The notes under the pieces: model-generated
What the model saw: the letters and a program-made list of their open reading frames with translations, nothing else
Told to the model about the DNA's origin: nothing
Databases searched by the model: none
From: Elephas maximus indicus
Lineage: Eukaryota > Chordata > Mammalia > Proboscidea > Elephantidae
Assembly: GCF_024166365.1 (NCBI RefSeq)
Contig: NC_064839.1
Span: forward strand, 20,818,878 to 20,882,877
DNA: 64,000 bases
Direction: 5' to 3'
Shown: piece after piece, positions 1 to 9,289 of the stretch
Layout of the letters: each line of letters begins with the position of its first letter
Numbering within the stretch: position 1 is the stretch's first letter
Position numbers and translations under genes: made by a program

Positions 1-300
1 TGACTTTGCTTGCTGGAAGAAGGGGTCTGGGGCATGTGGGGAGGTGGTGAGGGTGGGCTAGGGACTCCAGATGAGCAGGGCAGATGGGGAGGGCCTGGTT
101 CCAGGACTCCACCCCTGCCAAAAAAAAAAGCAAAACTGATCCTTCCTTTGTCCTGCAAAATTGTCAGCAGCCCTGAAATGCTGGCTCCCTAAAACCCGGG
201 GAGTGTACCTTCCAAAGTCCCTGCCCATCTAAAGCAAATAGCCCAGGGCAGGAACTTCTTATTCTTTCTTCTAGTTGTGGGGTGTGGGTCAGAGGCCAAG
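1..300. other. Unique intergenic sequence
   Basis: No gene or repeat recognised. It holds a short A-run at 120-131. Confidence 0.4.
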
Positions 301-475
301 AGAGCTCTGTTTCAATCCCAGTTCCGCACTTACTAGCCATAACCTTGCATGACTCACAGATCTCTCTGGATCTCATTTGTGTGATTAGAAGGTTGGGTTA
401 GAAAATAAAAGCAGTTAAAATAATATTCCTATAAGTGAGTTATACTGTGCTAAGTGCTTGTGGCAGATGACAGCT
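300..475 (+). mobile_element. MIR SINE (ancient)
   Basis: Degenerate but collinear with MIR: TTTCAATCCCAG, CTTACTAGCC, CCTTGCATGACTCA, then CTGTGCTAAGTGCTTG. Old, pre-eutherian layer. Confidence 0.65.
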
Positions 476-584
476 ACCTGTCCACCCAAAAGTCGAGCTC
501 TTCCTGCCGTACTGTGAAGTTTCCCTGGGAGGCAGTGTAGCCCAGCCAGGGACCACATTTCCCAGTTCCCCCTGTGTCTAGGTA

Positions 585-655
585 GTAATGCGTTCCAATA
601 AAACTTTATTCACAAAAATAGGTGGTAGGCTGAATTTGGCCCATGAGCCAATACC
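585..655 (+). mobile_element. hAT-type MITE fragment
   Basis: CCAATAAAACTTTATTCACA with a GAATTTGGCCCATGAGCC tail matches the end of a common mammalian nonautonomous hAT repeat. Another member in the opposite orientation is at 49861-50072. Confidence 0.55.
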
Positions 656-700
656 GATATACCCTTTTTGCCAGATTTGCCAATTAGTAACGTTTACTAA

Positions 701-1056
701 GGGACAGTGGTTGTTCAGTGGTAGGATTCTCACCTTCCATGCAGAAGACCTAGGTTCAATTCCTGGCCAATGCGACTCATGTGTGGGTATCACCTGACTG
801 TCGGTGGAGGCTTGTGTGTTGCTATGACGCTGAACAGGTTTCAGCAGAGCTTCCAGACTACGATGGCCTAGGAAGAAAGGCCTGGTGATTTACTTCTGAA
901 AATCTGCCAATGTAAACCCTGTGAGTCACAGCCAATTGGTCTGATCTGCAGCCAGTCATGGGGATGGTGCAAGACAAGGCAGCTTTTTGTTCTGTTGTGC
1001 ATAGGGTCGCCATGAGTTGGGGCCAACTTGACGGCAGCTAATAATAACAACAACAG
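701..1056 (+). mobile_element. Type G SINE with tRNA-Gly-like head
   Basis: The first about 70 bp (GGTTGTTCAGTGGTAGGATT, then ACCTAGGTTCAATTCCTGGC) parallel tRNA-Gly(GCC) with box A and box B. The body is CTTCCAGACTACGATGG and AGAAAGGCCTGG. The 3' end GGTCGCCATGAGTTGG with an (AAC)n-like tail is shared with RTE copies. Near full length. Confidence 0.8.
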
Positions 1057-1235
1057 TTACTAATCTACTAATTACCTACCGTGTGTGGGGATGTGGCAAG
1101 GCCTTGGATTTTACTGTTAAATTCTTCCCACCAATGTGACCGATACAAGTGCACGCAAGTGCTATGAGAGCATGTAGGAAGAGCATCTAGTTCAGACTAA
1201 GAGGTTAAGGAAGGCTTAAGGTTAAGAAAGGGGGA

Positions 1236-1915
1236 AAAGGTCCTTGGGTGGCACAGACAGTTTGTACTCAGTTACTAATCAAAAGGTTGGCTGTTTGAAC
1301 CCACCTAGGAGGCACAGCACTGTGGAAGAAAGGCCCAGCAATCTGCTTCCAAAAAATCAGCCATTGAAAACCCTATGGAGCACAGTTCTCCTCTAACATA
1401 CATGGGGTGGCTGACTTAGTCATCTAGCGCTGCTATAACAGAAATACCACAAATGTGTGGCTTCAACAAAGAGAAGTTTATTTTCTCACAGTAAAGTAGG
1501 CTAAAAGTTCAAAGTCAGGGCGTCAGCTCCAAGGGAAGGCTGTCTTCCTCTGTTGGCCTTCTCATCAATCTTCCCTCAGACTAGGAACTTCTTCTCGCAG
1601 GGACCTCAGGTTCAAAGGACACACTCCACTCCTGGCACTGCTTTTTTGGTGGTATGAGTTCTCCCCGCCTCTCTGCTTGTTTCTGTCTTTTATATCTCAA
1701 GAGACTGCCTCAAGACACAATCCCACCCTGTAGGTTGAGTCCTGCCTCACTAACACAACTGCTGCCCATCCTCCCTCATCACAGAGGCAGGATTTACAAC
1801 ATATAGGAAAATAACACAATACCAGGAATCATAGCCCAGCCCAACGGATATAGAAATTTTTGGAGAGACATAATTCAATCTATGACAGTTGCGATGAGTC
1901 AGAATGGTCTGACTC
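1236..1915 (+). mobile_element. Type L AfroSINE split by an LTR
   Basis: Head and middle at 1236-1411 (CCTTGGGTGGCACAGACAG to ACATGGGGTGGC), and its 3' end (GCGATGAGTCAGAATGG) at 1888-1915. The pieces are collinear; the LTR at 1412-1887 sits between them. Confidence 0.75.
1412..1887 (-). mobile_element. MaLR-like solo LTR inserted in a SINE
   Basis: 476 bp bounded by TG...CA. The minus strand ends like MaLR LTRs (GTGGTATTTCTGTTATAGCA ... GACTAAGTCA). Flanks GTGGC/GTTGC look like a 5-bp target duplication with one change. It must post-date the host SINE. No internal retroviral region remains. Confidence 0.7.
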
Positions 1916-2280
1916 CCCTTCTGAAAGAAAAAAAAAAATTTTTTTTTTTTTCTTTCAGAAGGGATGACACTTGCACAGAGGGGAGTAACTGCTGACTGGT
2001 GTTCAGAGGTGGGATAACCTGTGAAATCTTATTCATCCGTGTCCTAAGTTCCTGGCACACTGCCTCTTTCCCCTTCTGGAGGCTGGGAGCAGATGACTCT
2101 GAGAGCCTAGAAGATGTCATCACCATAGGATGGAGGAGTCCTGAATCCCCAGATCATCACGGGGAGGAAAGGCACCCACTGTCTACAAACACCTGCCTTG
2201 AATTGTCATGTGAGAGAAATAAGGCATGATTAGGTTAAGGTACTAGAATTTTAGGGATTATTTGTTACAGCATCTTGTTG

Positions 2281-2440
2281 TGGTTGGTTGTCATTGAGTG
2301 GATTCCAACTCATGGCGACCCCATGTGTTCCAGAGCAGAGCTGCCCCATAGGGTTTTCTTGGCTGTAATCTTAAAGGAAACAGATGGCCAGGCCTTTGCT
2401 TTCACAGAGCTGCTGGGTGGGCTCGAACTGCTAACCTTAG
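2281..2440 (-). mobile_element. AfroSINE, headless, minus strand
   Basis: GTCATTGAGTGGATTCCAAC through GAACTGCTAACCTTAG. The tRNA head is missing, and it abuts a plus-strand copy head to head. Confidence 0.75.
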
Positions 2441-2620
2441 GTTAGCTACTAACCAAAAAGTCAGAGGTTCAAACCCACCACCTGCTCTGTGGGAGAAAGA
2501 TGTGGCAGTCTGCATCCATAAAGACTACAGCCTTGACAACCCTGTGGGGCAGCTCTAATCTGTCCTGTGGGGTTGTTATGAGTCAGAATCAAGTCCATGT
2601 CAGTGGGTTTTTGGTTACCA
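2441..2620 (+). mobile_element. Type M AfroSINE, plus strand
   Basis: TAGCTACTAACCAAAAAGTC through GTTATGAGTCAGAATC and a GT-rich tail. It starts inside the tRNA-like part, joined directly to the inverted neighbour. Confidence 0.8.
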
Positions 2621-2635
2621 TAACTAATAAAGTGC

Positions 2636-2805
2636 TGTATGCACCCCATCTCATTTAATCTCAACAATCCTACGAAACAGAGACTCTAATCCCCCTGGTT
2701 TTACAGATGAGGAAGCTGCATCTCAGAGAGGTTAAGTGGCTTGTCCTAGCCAGAACTGGAACCTAGAGAAGCCTGTCTCTAAAGTCCATGCTTTTGACCA
2801 CCGTC
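2636..2805 (-). mobile_element. MIR SINE
   Basis: CTCATTTAATCTCAACAATC, TTTTACAGATGAGGAAGC, TCAGAGAGGTTAAGTGGC: the reverse complement of the MIR core and tRNA half. Confidence 0.75.
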
Positions 2806-3179
2806 TGTGTCAACTTAGGGTTCTGATGGCTCTCAGTCTTGATTGACACATAACCCAGCCCTCCTGGCCGGCCCCTGCAATAGAGCCAGTGAAGAAGCAG
2901 GAGATGGTCCTGTCCTGGGACTTCTGTTAATGCGATGAAACAGCGTTCCCCCAGGGCAGGGACCTGAAGGCCAGAGGCCAGGTAGAAAGGGCAGTTGTCT
3001 AGCATTGGGGAAGCCTGGTTTTCTAGGAGCACGGAGGCTGCCACCTACAGACCTGGGCAGAGCACGTGTACCAGAACCAGAATCTTCTAGGCTGTGGGAG
3101 AAAGACAGAAGGCAAGCCCCGAGCGGGAGGACTACCAAGATACCTTCTCAGTTCCTACTCCCTTGAAAATGTTTTTCTT

Positions 3180-3500
3180 TGCAGGCCAGTGAGGTACCTC
3201 TCTCTTTGTAGCCAACATGTCCAGGGCTGACAGGCTAAAACCGCTCGCTTGCTTTTAAGTGTCAGGAGATGTAAATAGTTTTAGTCTTCAGTGGTTTCTG
3301 ATTGAATATCCTTTTGAAGTAATGATAGCTATAATTTAAAGCAACAGTTACCATATTTTCCTTGCTGCTTGGCTTTCTTTGAAGCACTAAGTATAAATCT
3401 GCTTAAAATCTTAAAATAGCTGTAGCTCTGTCTCAATATTCGACCAGGAGCCAGGGAGATTCGGCCTCTAATTGCCATCATATGTAACTAATATCAGCAG
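3180..3500. promoter_or_regulatory. Candidate conserved noncoding element
   Basis: Repeat-free, AT-rich block with GTAATGATAGCTATAATTTA, CTGATTGAATATCC, CTAATTGCCATCATATG and CCTTTTGAAG-type words, and no coding frame. It lies about 32 kb past the IRX3 3' end. Function and conservation are inferred from composition only. Confidence 0.35.
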
Positions 3501-3950
3501 CGCAGCAGGCTCGTGACAAGGTGGCAGGGAGAATTGCTCTGACGTGGACAGGAAGGTGGGGGCAGAGACGTGGTCTCCCTTTGGGGACTTGGCTTTGGTT
3601 GGAGTTCGGAAGAAACCCAGTTCTGAAATTAGGACCAAATGGGCTGTGAGTCGTTAGGAAATTTTCAGGACTGTTTTTCACAGCCCCCTTTCAGGAGACC
3701 AGGATGGAAATGAGGGTTTTCCTTGCAAAATAGAACAAGTTCAGAGGTGGGCATTCCTAGCTGATGGAATTCCCTGTTTTTTGGTTGGTATGTCCATGCT
3801 GGGGATAATGGCATTGGGAGAAGAATGAGGGCTTTCAGGGTTCAAATGTGATGGTTGCCAATGGGGAACAAAGCAGAGCACTTTCAGCTGCACTCCAGCA
3901 GATGCATCTAAGATGTAGTTCAAATTTTAAACAAACTGCTGTGTTGTCCT
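3500..3950. other. Unique intergenic sequence
   Basis: No gene or repeat recognised. Confidence 0.35.
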
Positions 3951-3954
3951 TCAT

Positions 3955-4385
3955 TTGTTGTTGCTGTTAGCTGCTGTTGCGTCCATTCCTACTCAAGGTG
4001 ACCTTATGTACAACAGAATGGAACCTTGCCCAGTCCTGTGTCATCTTCACAATCATCAGCATGCTTGAGTCAATCGTGTTGGGCTATTGTGCCAATCCAT
4101 CTCTCTAAGGGTCTCCCTCAACCTCGTTGACCCTCTACTTCACCAAACATGATGCCCTCCTCTAGCAACTGATCCCTCCTGGTGACATGTCCAAAGCAAG
4201 CGAGTTGGACAATGCCCTAAGCCTTTCTTCCTAGTCTGTCTTAATCTAGAAGCTCTGCTGGAAACTGTCCACTGTGGATGACCCTGCTGGTATTTGAAAT
4301 TCTCGTGGTATAGCTTTCAGCATCAGAGCATTGTAGCAACATTCAAGTCACCACAGTACAGCAAACTGTACAAACCACAGTAAAC
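3955..4385 (-). mobile_element. Chimeric RTE 3' end / type G SINE
   Basis: On the minus strand, the body of a type G SINE (4223-4385, including AAATACCAGCAGGGTCATCC-like words) is followed by about 270 bp (3955-4222) matching the RTE 3' region (GGTGAAGTAGAGGGTCAACG, GAGATGGATTGGCACAATAG). This is longer than the tail a normal type G SINE shares with RTE. Either template switching or two adjacent insertions. Confidence 0.6.
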
Positions 4386-4394
4386 AGACGGTGG

Positions 4395-4480
4395 CTTCAT
4401 TCGTTAATAAATATTAATTCATTCAACAAATAGATATTGCATCTCTGCTATGTGCCAGGCAGTGAACAACACAGTCAGCA
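4395..4480. mobile_element. L2-like fragment
   Basis: TTCATTCAACAAATAGATAT then CTGCTATGTGCCAGGCAGTG, the common L2 3' end motif in reverse. Confidence 0.5.
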
Positions 4481-4869
4481 ATCCCAGTATGCACAAGGTT
4501 TACAATAAGCACAATATAGGTGATTGGTTAATGTAAGCTTTAGGGAGAAAAACCACGTAGAGAAGGGAGTAAGGAGTTCTAAGTTTGCAATTTTAAATAA
4601 TCTTGCACTGAGAAAAAAAAAAAAACTTTTTGAGAAGGTGGTATTAAATGGCACCCCTAATTCCATTTTTATACAAACTTCTAAATGAAAAGCGTGATAG
4701 TAAGTACACATTTAGGCGTTCTTAAAAATCCTGGTAGAAAACATTCAGGAAAGTTGACAGTGCTTATCTCTGAGTGCCAGGACTACGGGTGATTTCAACT
4801 TTTTCTTTTGCCGGATGTATTTTTTCAAATGTCCTATGATACACATACATGTGTCTTATGAAATTAAAA

Positions 4870-5462
4870 AAAACAAAGCGGCAGTTGAGTTTGGCAGTTC
4901 CTCAATAAGTTAAACATAGAATCACCATCTTACTCAGCCAGCAATTCCACTCCTGGGTATATGCCCAAAAGAATGGAAAACAGCTGTTCAAAAAGAACTG
5001 GTACATGAATATTCGTAGCAGCACTATTCAAAAAGTGGAAACAACTCAAATGCCCAGCAGATGAACAGATAAACAGAATGTGGCCTATCCATACAGTGGC
5101 ATGTGATGTGTCCGTAGGAAGGAATGGCACATGCAATCATATGGATCAACTTCAAAAACATACTAAGTGACAGAAGCCAGACACAAAAGGTCACGTATTG
5201 TGTGATCCCATTTATATGAAATATACGGAACAGGCAATTCCACAGAGACAGTGGTTGTTAGGGCCTGTGGGGAGGGGAGATGGGGAGTCACTGCTTACTG
5301 GGTACGGGGTATCTTTTTGGGGTGATAAAAATGTTCTGGAACAAGACAGTGGCGATGGTTGTGTAACATTGTAAATGTACTAGCTGTACACTTTAAAATG
5401 GTTAGAATGGTAAGTTTTATGAATATATATTTTAACACAATAAAAAAGGAAAAAAAAAAGTG
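4870..5462 (+). mobile_element. L1 3' end fragment
   Basis: Words typical of mammalian L1 3' regions: CCACTCCTGGGTATATGCCC, GTAGCAGCACTATTCAAAAA, TGTGTGATCCCATTTATATG, ending in TTTTAACACAATAAAAAAGG and an A-rich tail. 5'-truncated and not coding. Confidence 0.75.
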
Positions 5463-5656
5463 ATAGTTTGAAGAGCTAATGCAAAAACTTAGTGGCTGTA
5501 TGTAACTAGTGAGGGTTGCCCAAGTGGCTTTTGCCAGGTGACCAAGGGTGGCCATGATCCCAGGGCCGGTCACACCTCAGAGCCAGAGATCAGGGGCAGG
5601 GGGACTTAACAGAGGTGCCTTTAAAAGATTCATTACTTCACGGAACGAGCATTTAC

Positions 5657-5822
5657 CAAAAAACCAAAAAACCCATTGCCGCTGAGTCGATTCTGACTCA
5701 TAGCAACTCTGTAGGGCAGAGTAGAACTGTCCCATAGAGTTTCCAAGGACTGCCTGGTGGATTTGAACTGTGACTTTTTGGTTAGCAGTCATAGCACTTA
5801 ACCACTATGCCACCAGGGTTTC
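5657..5822 (-). mobile_element. Type S AfroSINE
   Basis: Starts AAAAACCCATTGCCGCTGAG and ends TATGCCACCAGGGTTTCC. Full-length short form with an intact tRNA-like head. Confidence 0.9.
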
Positions 5823-5825
5823 CAG

Positions 5826-6950
5826 CATTTATCAAGCACCTACCAGATACCAGGCAGCAAGGCTGTGTAGTGGGCCAGGATGGGCCCAGGGTGGGCAATG
5901 AGGCCACTCGAGTCAGGAAAGGTGTTGTTTCGGGGGAAGCTGGTCCTGTGGGGCTGAGCCACGGACTCTGCTGCTTCCCCACTGGCTCTGACATGCTGCT
6001 CTGGGCTGAAGACACAGATCCCAAAAGGGAGGCCAGACACTCTGGGAGACCACACCAAGTGCATGATGGGAGTCGCTTGGAAATGAGCTGGGTGACTCTG
6101 GAGCCCATTAAGGATTAATGATTTTTCACAGATGATCCACAGAGAAGGCAATCAGGAAACAAATAATGAGAACGCGCCTGTTTTCCTAAGGCCTGGGCTT
6201 TCTAGTCTTAGCAGTCCTCATGCTTTACAGGATGGTGGAAATCAAGATGTATTTTTAAACAGAGAGGGAAGGGAGAAGGAGGCCATTTTCTATCATTGGG
6301 TGCAGACAAACAAGCCCTCTCTTCACACCTGCCTACTTGCCGTCTCCCCTTTGGGGGCCTAGAAACCATCTCCTTCAATACCACTTTCCATGGGACCCTG
6401 GGATTCTGCCCCAGTTGGGTGGAGGGGGTTGGCTCACTGGCACTTTCTGGGTAATCCTTTTTGTGTTGACTTAGGCCAAAAGGCCTTGTCCAATTTCCCT
6501 CCCATGGGAGCTGCTTCTCCATGGAGAAAGAGGAAGGGTCTGCCCTAGTCTGGGGCCCACAGATGTGGGCAGCTGCTACACCGAGCAGTTTGAAGCCCTC
6601 CCACCCCACCCAGGGGGCTCATTGTGTTGGCACACCCACAGCTGCTGCTCCCCACTCCCTGCTGTGTCTGTGATCCAGACTCGGGCCGTCCTGGAGCCTA
6701 CTTCCACATCTTTGCACTTCCTGTTCTCTCCTCCTGGCCTGCTCTCCCCAAAAGCACCACCTGTTGAAATCCTAGCTGTCCTTCATGTCCCATCTCAAAT
6801 GCCAGCTCCTCGAGGAGTTCTTCTCCATTTCTCCCTCGAGTGTGTTCCTGCACACCGCCCAGCACTCCACGTATGGACATCACGACAGTCTGCCGAGTAC
6901 CGACTCCATTTGTGTTATTCTCGGACCACAGTTGAATCAGACAGAGCCCC
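5826..6950. other. Unique intergenic sequence
   Basis: No gene or clear repeat. Open frames up to 165 codons (6565-7062) lack domains and run into a MIR, so they are not called. Confidence 0.4.
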
Positions 6951-6954
6951 GTGG

Positions 6955-7085
6955 TTTACAGTTTTGGAGATGGACACTCTAGTGTTCAAATTCATGCTCT
7001 CCTGGGGCAAATCGCTTTGCTCTCTGCACCTCAGTTTTCTCATCTGTAGAATGGAGATATGACAATAACAATAATAATAATACCT
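6955..7085 (+). mobile_element. MIR fragment
   Basis: GGGGCAAATCGCTTTGCTC, CACCTCAGTTTTCTCATCTG, GAATGGAGATATGACAATAA: MIR core and 3' part. Confidence 0.7.
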
Positions 7086-7281
7086 ACCCTGGTGGTAGAA
7101 CACTTAAGAGCACAGCTGCTAACAGAAAGATTGGCGGTTGGAGCCCACCCAGCAGCCCCACAGGAGAAAGACTTGGTGATCTGCTCCCATAAAGATTACA
7201 GCCTAGAAAACCCTATGGGGCAGTTCTACTGGGTCACATGGGTCCCTGTGAGTGGAAATTGACTCAACGGCACCTGCAACA
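7086..7281 (+). mobile_element. Type M AfroSINE inserted in MIR
   Basis: CCCTGGTGGTAGAACACTTA to TGACTCAACGGCACCTGC. It lies at the ACCTACC point of the MIR. Confidence 0.8.
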
Positions 7282-7310
7282 CAGGCTTCAGAGCATGAAA
7301 TGTCTAAAAA

Positions 7311-7474
7311 GCAGAGCCCAGACTAGGGTGAGGCAAGCGAGGTGCTAAGGCACAAAATTTAAGGAGGCACTTGCTCTCAGGGGCGCAAAATGCAGAGTCA
7401 GCAATTGAGAGTGAGTGCCCCCTTAAATTTTGCACCCTAGGTGCCTCACTTGCCTCACCCTAGTCCCAGCCCTG
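7311..7474. mobile_element. Palindromic MITE-like element
   Basis: The arm GACTAGGGTGAGGCAAGCGA ... CACAAAATTTAAGGAGGCAC (7311-7385) is repeated inverted at 7400-7474, leaving a short loop. Ends read CAGAGCCC/GGGCTG, resembling hAT termini. A clean 8-bp target duplication is not evident. Confidence 0.65.
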
Positions 7475-7844
7475 AAGCAAAGCACCTGGTGCACTGGCCA
7501 ACCTAGAAGAACGTCAAAGATAGAATGTTGGCTGCATAGAGCAAACGTTCAGAAGCTGATGTGTGGCGTGCTTCTATATTTATACAACTCCACGTGTATG
7601 AGCGTGGGGGGTATTTGTATGTGTGTGTGTAGACACTTGTATGTTTAGAGATGTGTAATGAAATACACAGTATCAGTGACTTCAGAAATGGAAACGGGAC
7701 ATTTTATTTACCATTATGTGTTTTAGTATCATCTGAATTTTTTACACATGTATGTTACTTTTGTAATTAAAAAAATAAAATAATTTTTTAAAAACTCCAG
7801 TGAAGCAGTTGACTCAAGACGGAATTTTTGCTCTTTTGTTTATT

Positions 7845-7990
7845 GCTGTGTGAGCTTGGAGGTGCCCCTGCTTCTGTGAGTTTCAGTTTCCTCACCGTAA
7901 AAGGTGGACAAGACTAGTCCTTATTTCATTAGATATTATGAGGGTCCCGTGCTTCACTGCCAGACACATAGTAAATCTTGTTATCATTCC
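7845..7990 (+). mobile_element. MIR fragment (weak)
   Basis: GAGTTTCAGTTTCCTCACCG and ACATAGTAAATCTTG resemble MIR, with heavy divergence. Confidence 0.45.
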
Positions 7991-8369
7991 TGAGGGCAGG
8001 GACTAGGTCTTTTCTAGTCGATAAGCTTCTCTTCTCAGCGTCTAGAACCTAATGGGTTCTTGTTGAATTGAAATTGCATCTCACAGCAAGCGTGGTACGT
8101 TGGGGTTCAAGTGTATGGCGGTGGGAAGGGCCAGCCGGGGTTCACCCTCATGCCCCTGCCAGGAGATTGTGGGAATGTGGAACAGCAGCATGTGGGAAGC
8201 CTTTGGGTCAGCTTCTGAGACAGACATGGTCATCTTTTGGGGAGAAGCAAGGCAGGGCTCCCCTGAATGACAGGCTGGAAGAGTGTCAGGAGGCCACACC
8301 TTGGGGAAGCATGATGACTTCTGATTTAATAAAAGGATGGAGCCAACCCAGCCAGGGTACTGAATCTAC

Positions 8370-8565
8370 CTGTTGCCGTCGAGTCTATTCCAACTCATAG
8401 TGACCCTATAGGGCAGAGTGGAACTGCTCCATAGGGTTTCCTAGGCTGTAATCTTTAAGGAAGCAGACTGCACATCTTTTTCCCACGGAGCAGCTGGTGG
8501 GTTTGAACTGGTGACCTTTCGGTTAGCAGCCGAGTGCTATACCTGCTGTGCCATCAGGGCTCCTT
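8370..8565 (-). mobile_element. Type M AfroSINE
   Basis: TTGCCGTCGAGTCTATTCC through GTGCCATCAGGGCTCC, full length. Confidence 0.88.
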
Positions 8566-8619
8566 AGAAATTGGAGTAGGTGCCTGGAGCAACCTCCAGC
8601 TGGACAAAAGCAGCTCAGT

Positions 8620-9185
8620 ATCATGGAAGAGTGAGGACTGGCCCTGGGTGCACACATTTCTTCAACTCTCAGAGCTTCCTCCTTCCATCTGTAAAATGGG
8701 GGTAATAACTGCCTTGCAAGTCTGTAGTGAATATTAAATGCCATGAGTTATAGTGCCTAGACATAGTTGTTATTAGTTGCCATTAAGCCACCTCTGACTC
8801 ATGGTCATCTTACATATAACAGAACACAACATTGCCTGGCCCCGCGCCATTTTCACAATCATTGCTGCGTTTGAGTCCGTTATTACAGGTATTGTGTAGC
8901 GCCTTCCAACCTAGGGGTCTTATCTCCCGGCACTATGTCAGACAATATTCTGTTGTGATCTATAGGTTTTCTTTGTTAATTTTGGAAGTAGATTGTCAGG
9001 CCTTTCTTCCTAGTCTGTCTTAGACTGAAAGCTCTGCTGAAATCTGTCCATCATGGCTGATCCTGCTGGCATTTGAAATACTGGTGGCAGAGCTTCCAGT
9101 ATCACAGCAGCACACAAGCCATCACAGTATGACAAACTGACAGATGGGTGGTGGTGGCACATAGTAGGCCCCTCAAAACCTTGTC
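8620..9185 (+). mobile_element. MIR split by a type G SINE
   Basis: MIR at 8620-8765 (CCATCTGTAAAATGGGGGTA ... GTGCCTAGACATAG), resuming at 9158 with CACATAGTAGGCCCCTCAA. CATAG is duplicated at both junctions. Confidence 0.65.
8766..9157 (-). mobile_element. Type G SINE
   Basis: GTTGTTATTAGTTGCCATTA through GACAAACTGACAGATGGGTG. About 390 bp; head incomplete. Inserted in a MIR with CATAG duplicated. Confidence 0.8.
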
Positions 9186-9289
9186 TCTTTGTGCTTGATG
9201 GACTAGATGGGAAAACTGTCTTGGCACAGTCAAGTATTCTGCCTCTTTACTCCGGGATTTTCCATTTCAACAAATAGAAATTAGTCTCA

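Noticed and set aside
701-775. Possible tRNA-Gly gene
   Set aside because: The tRNA-like part carries several changes in the stems and runs directly into a SINE body and tail, so it is a SINE head rather than a functional tRNA gene.
6565-7062. 165-codon open frame as a possible gene
   Set aside because: It runs into a MIR at its 3' end, has no conserved domain or splice context, and the codons resemble translated noncoding DNA.
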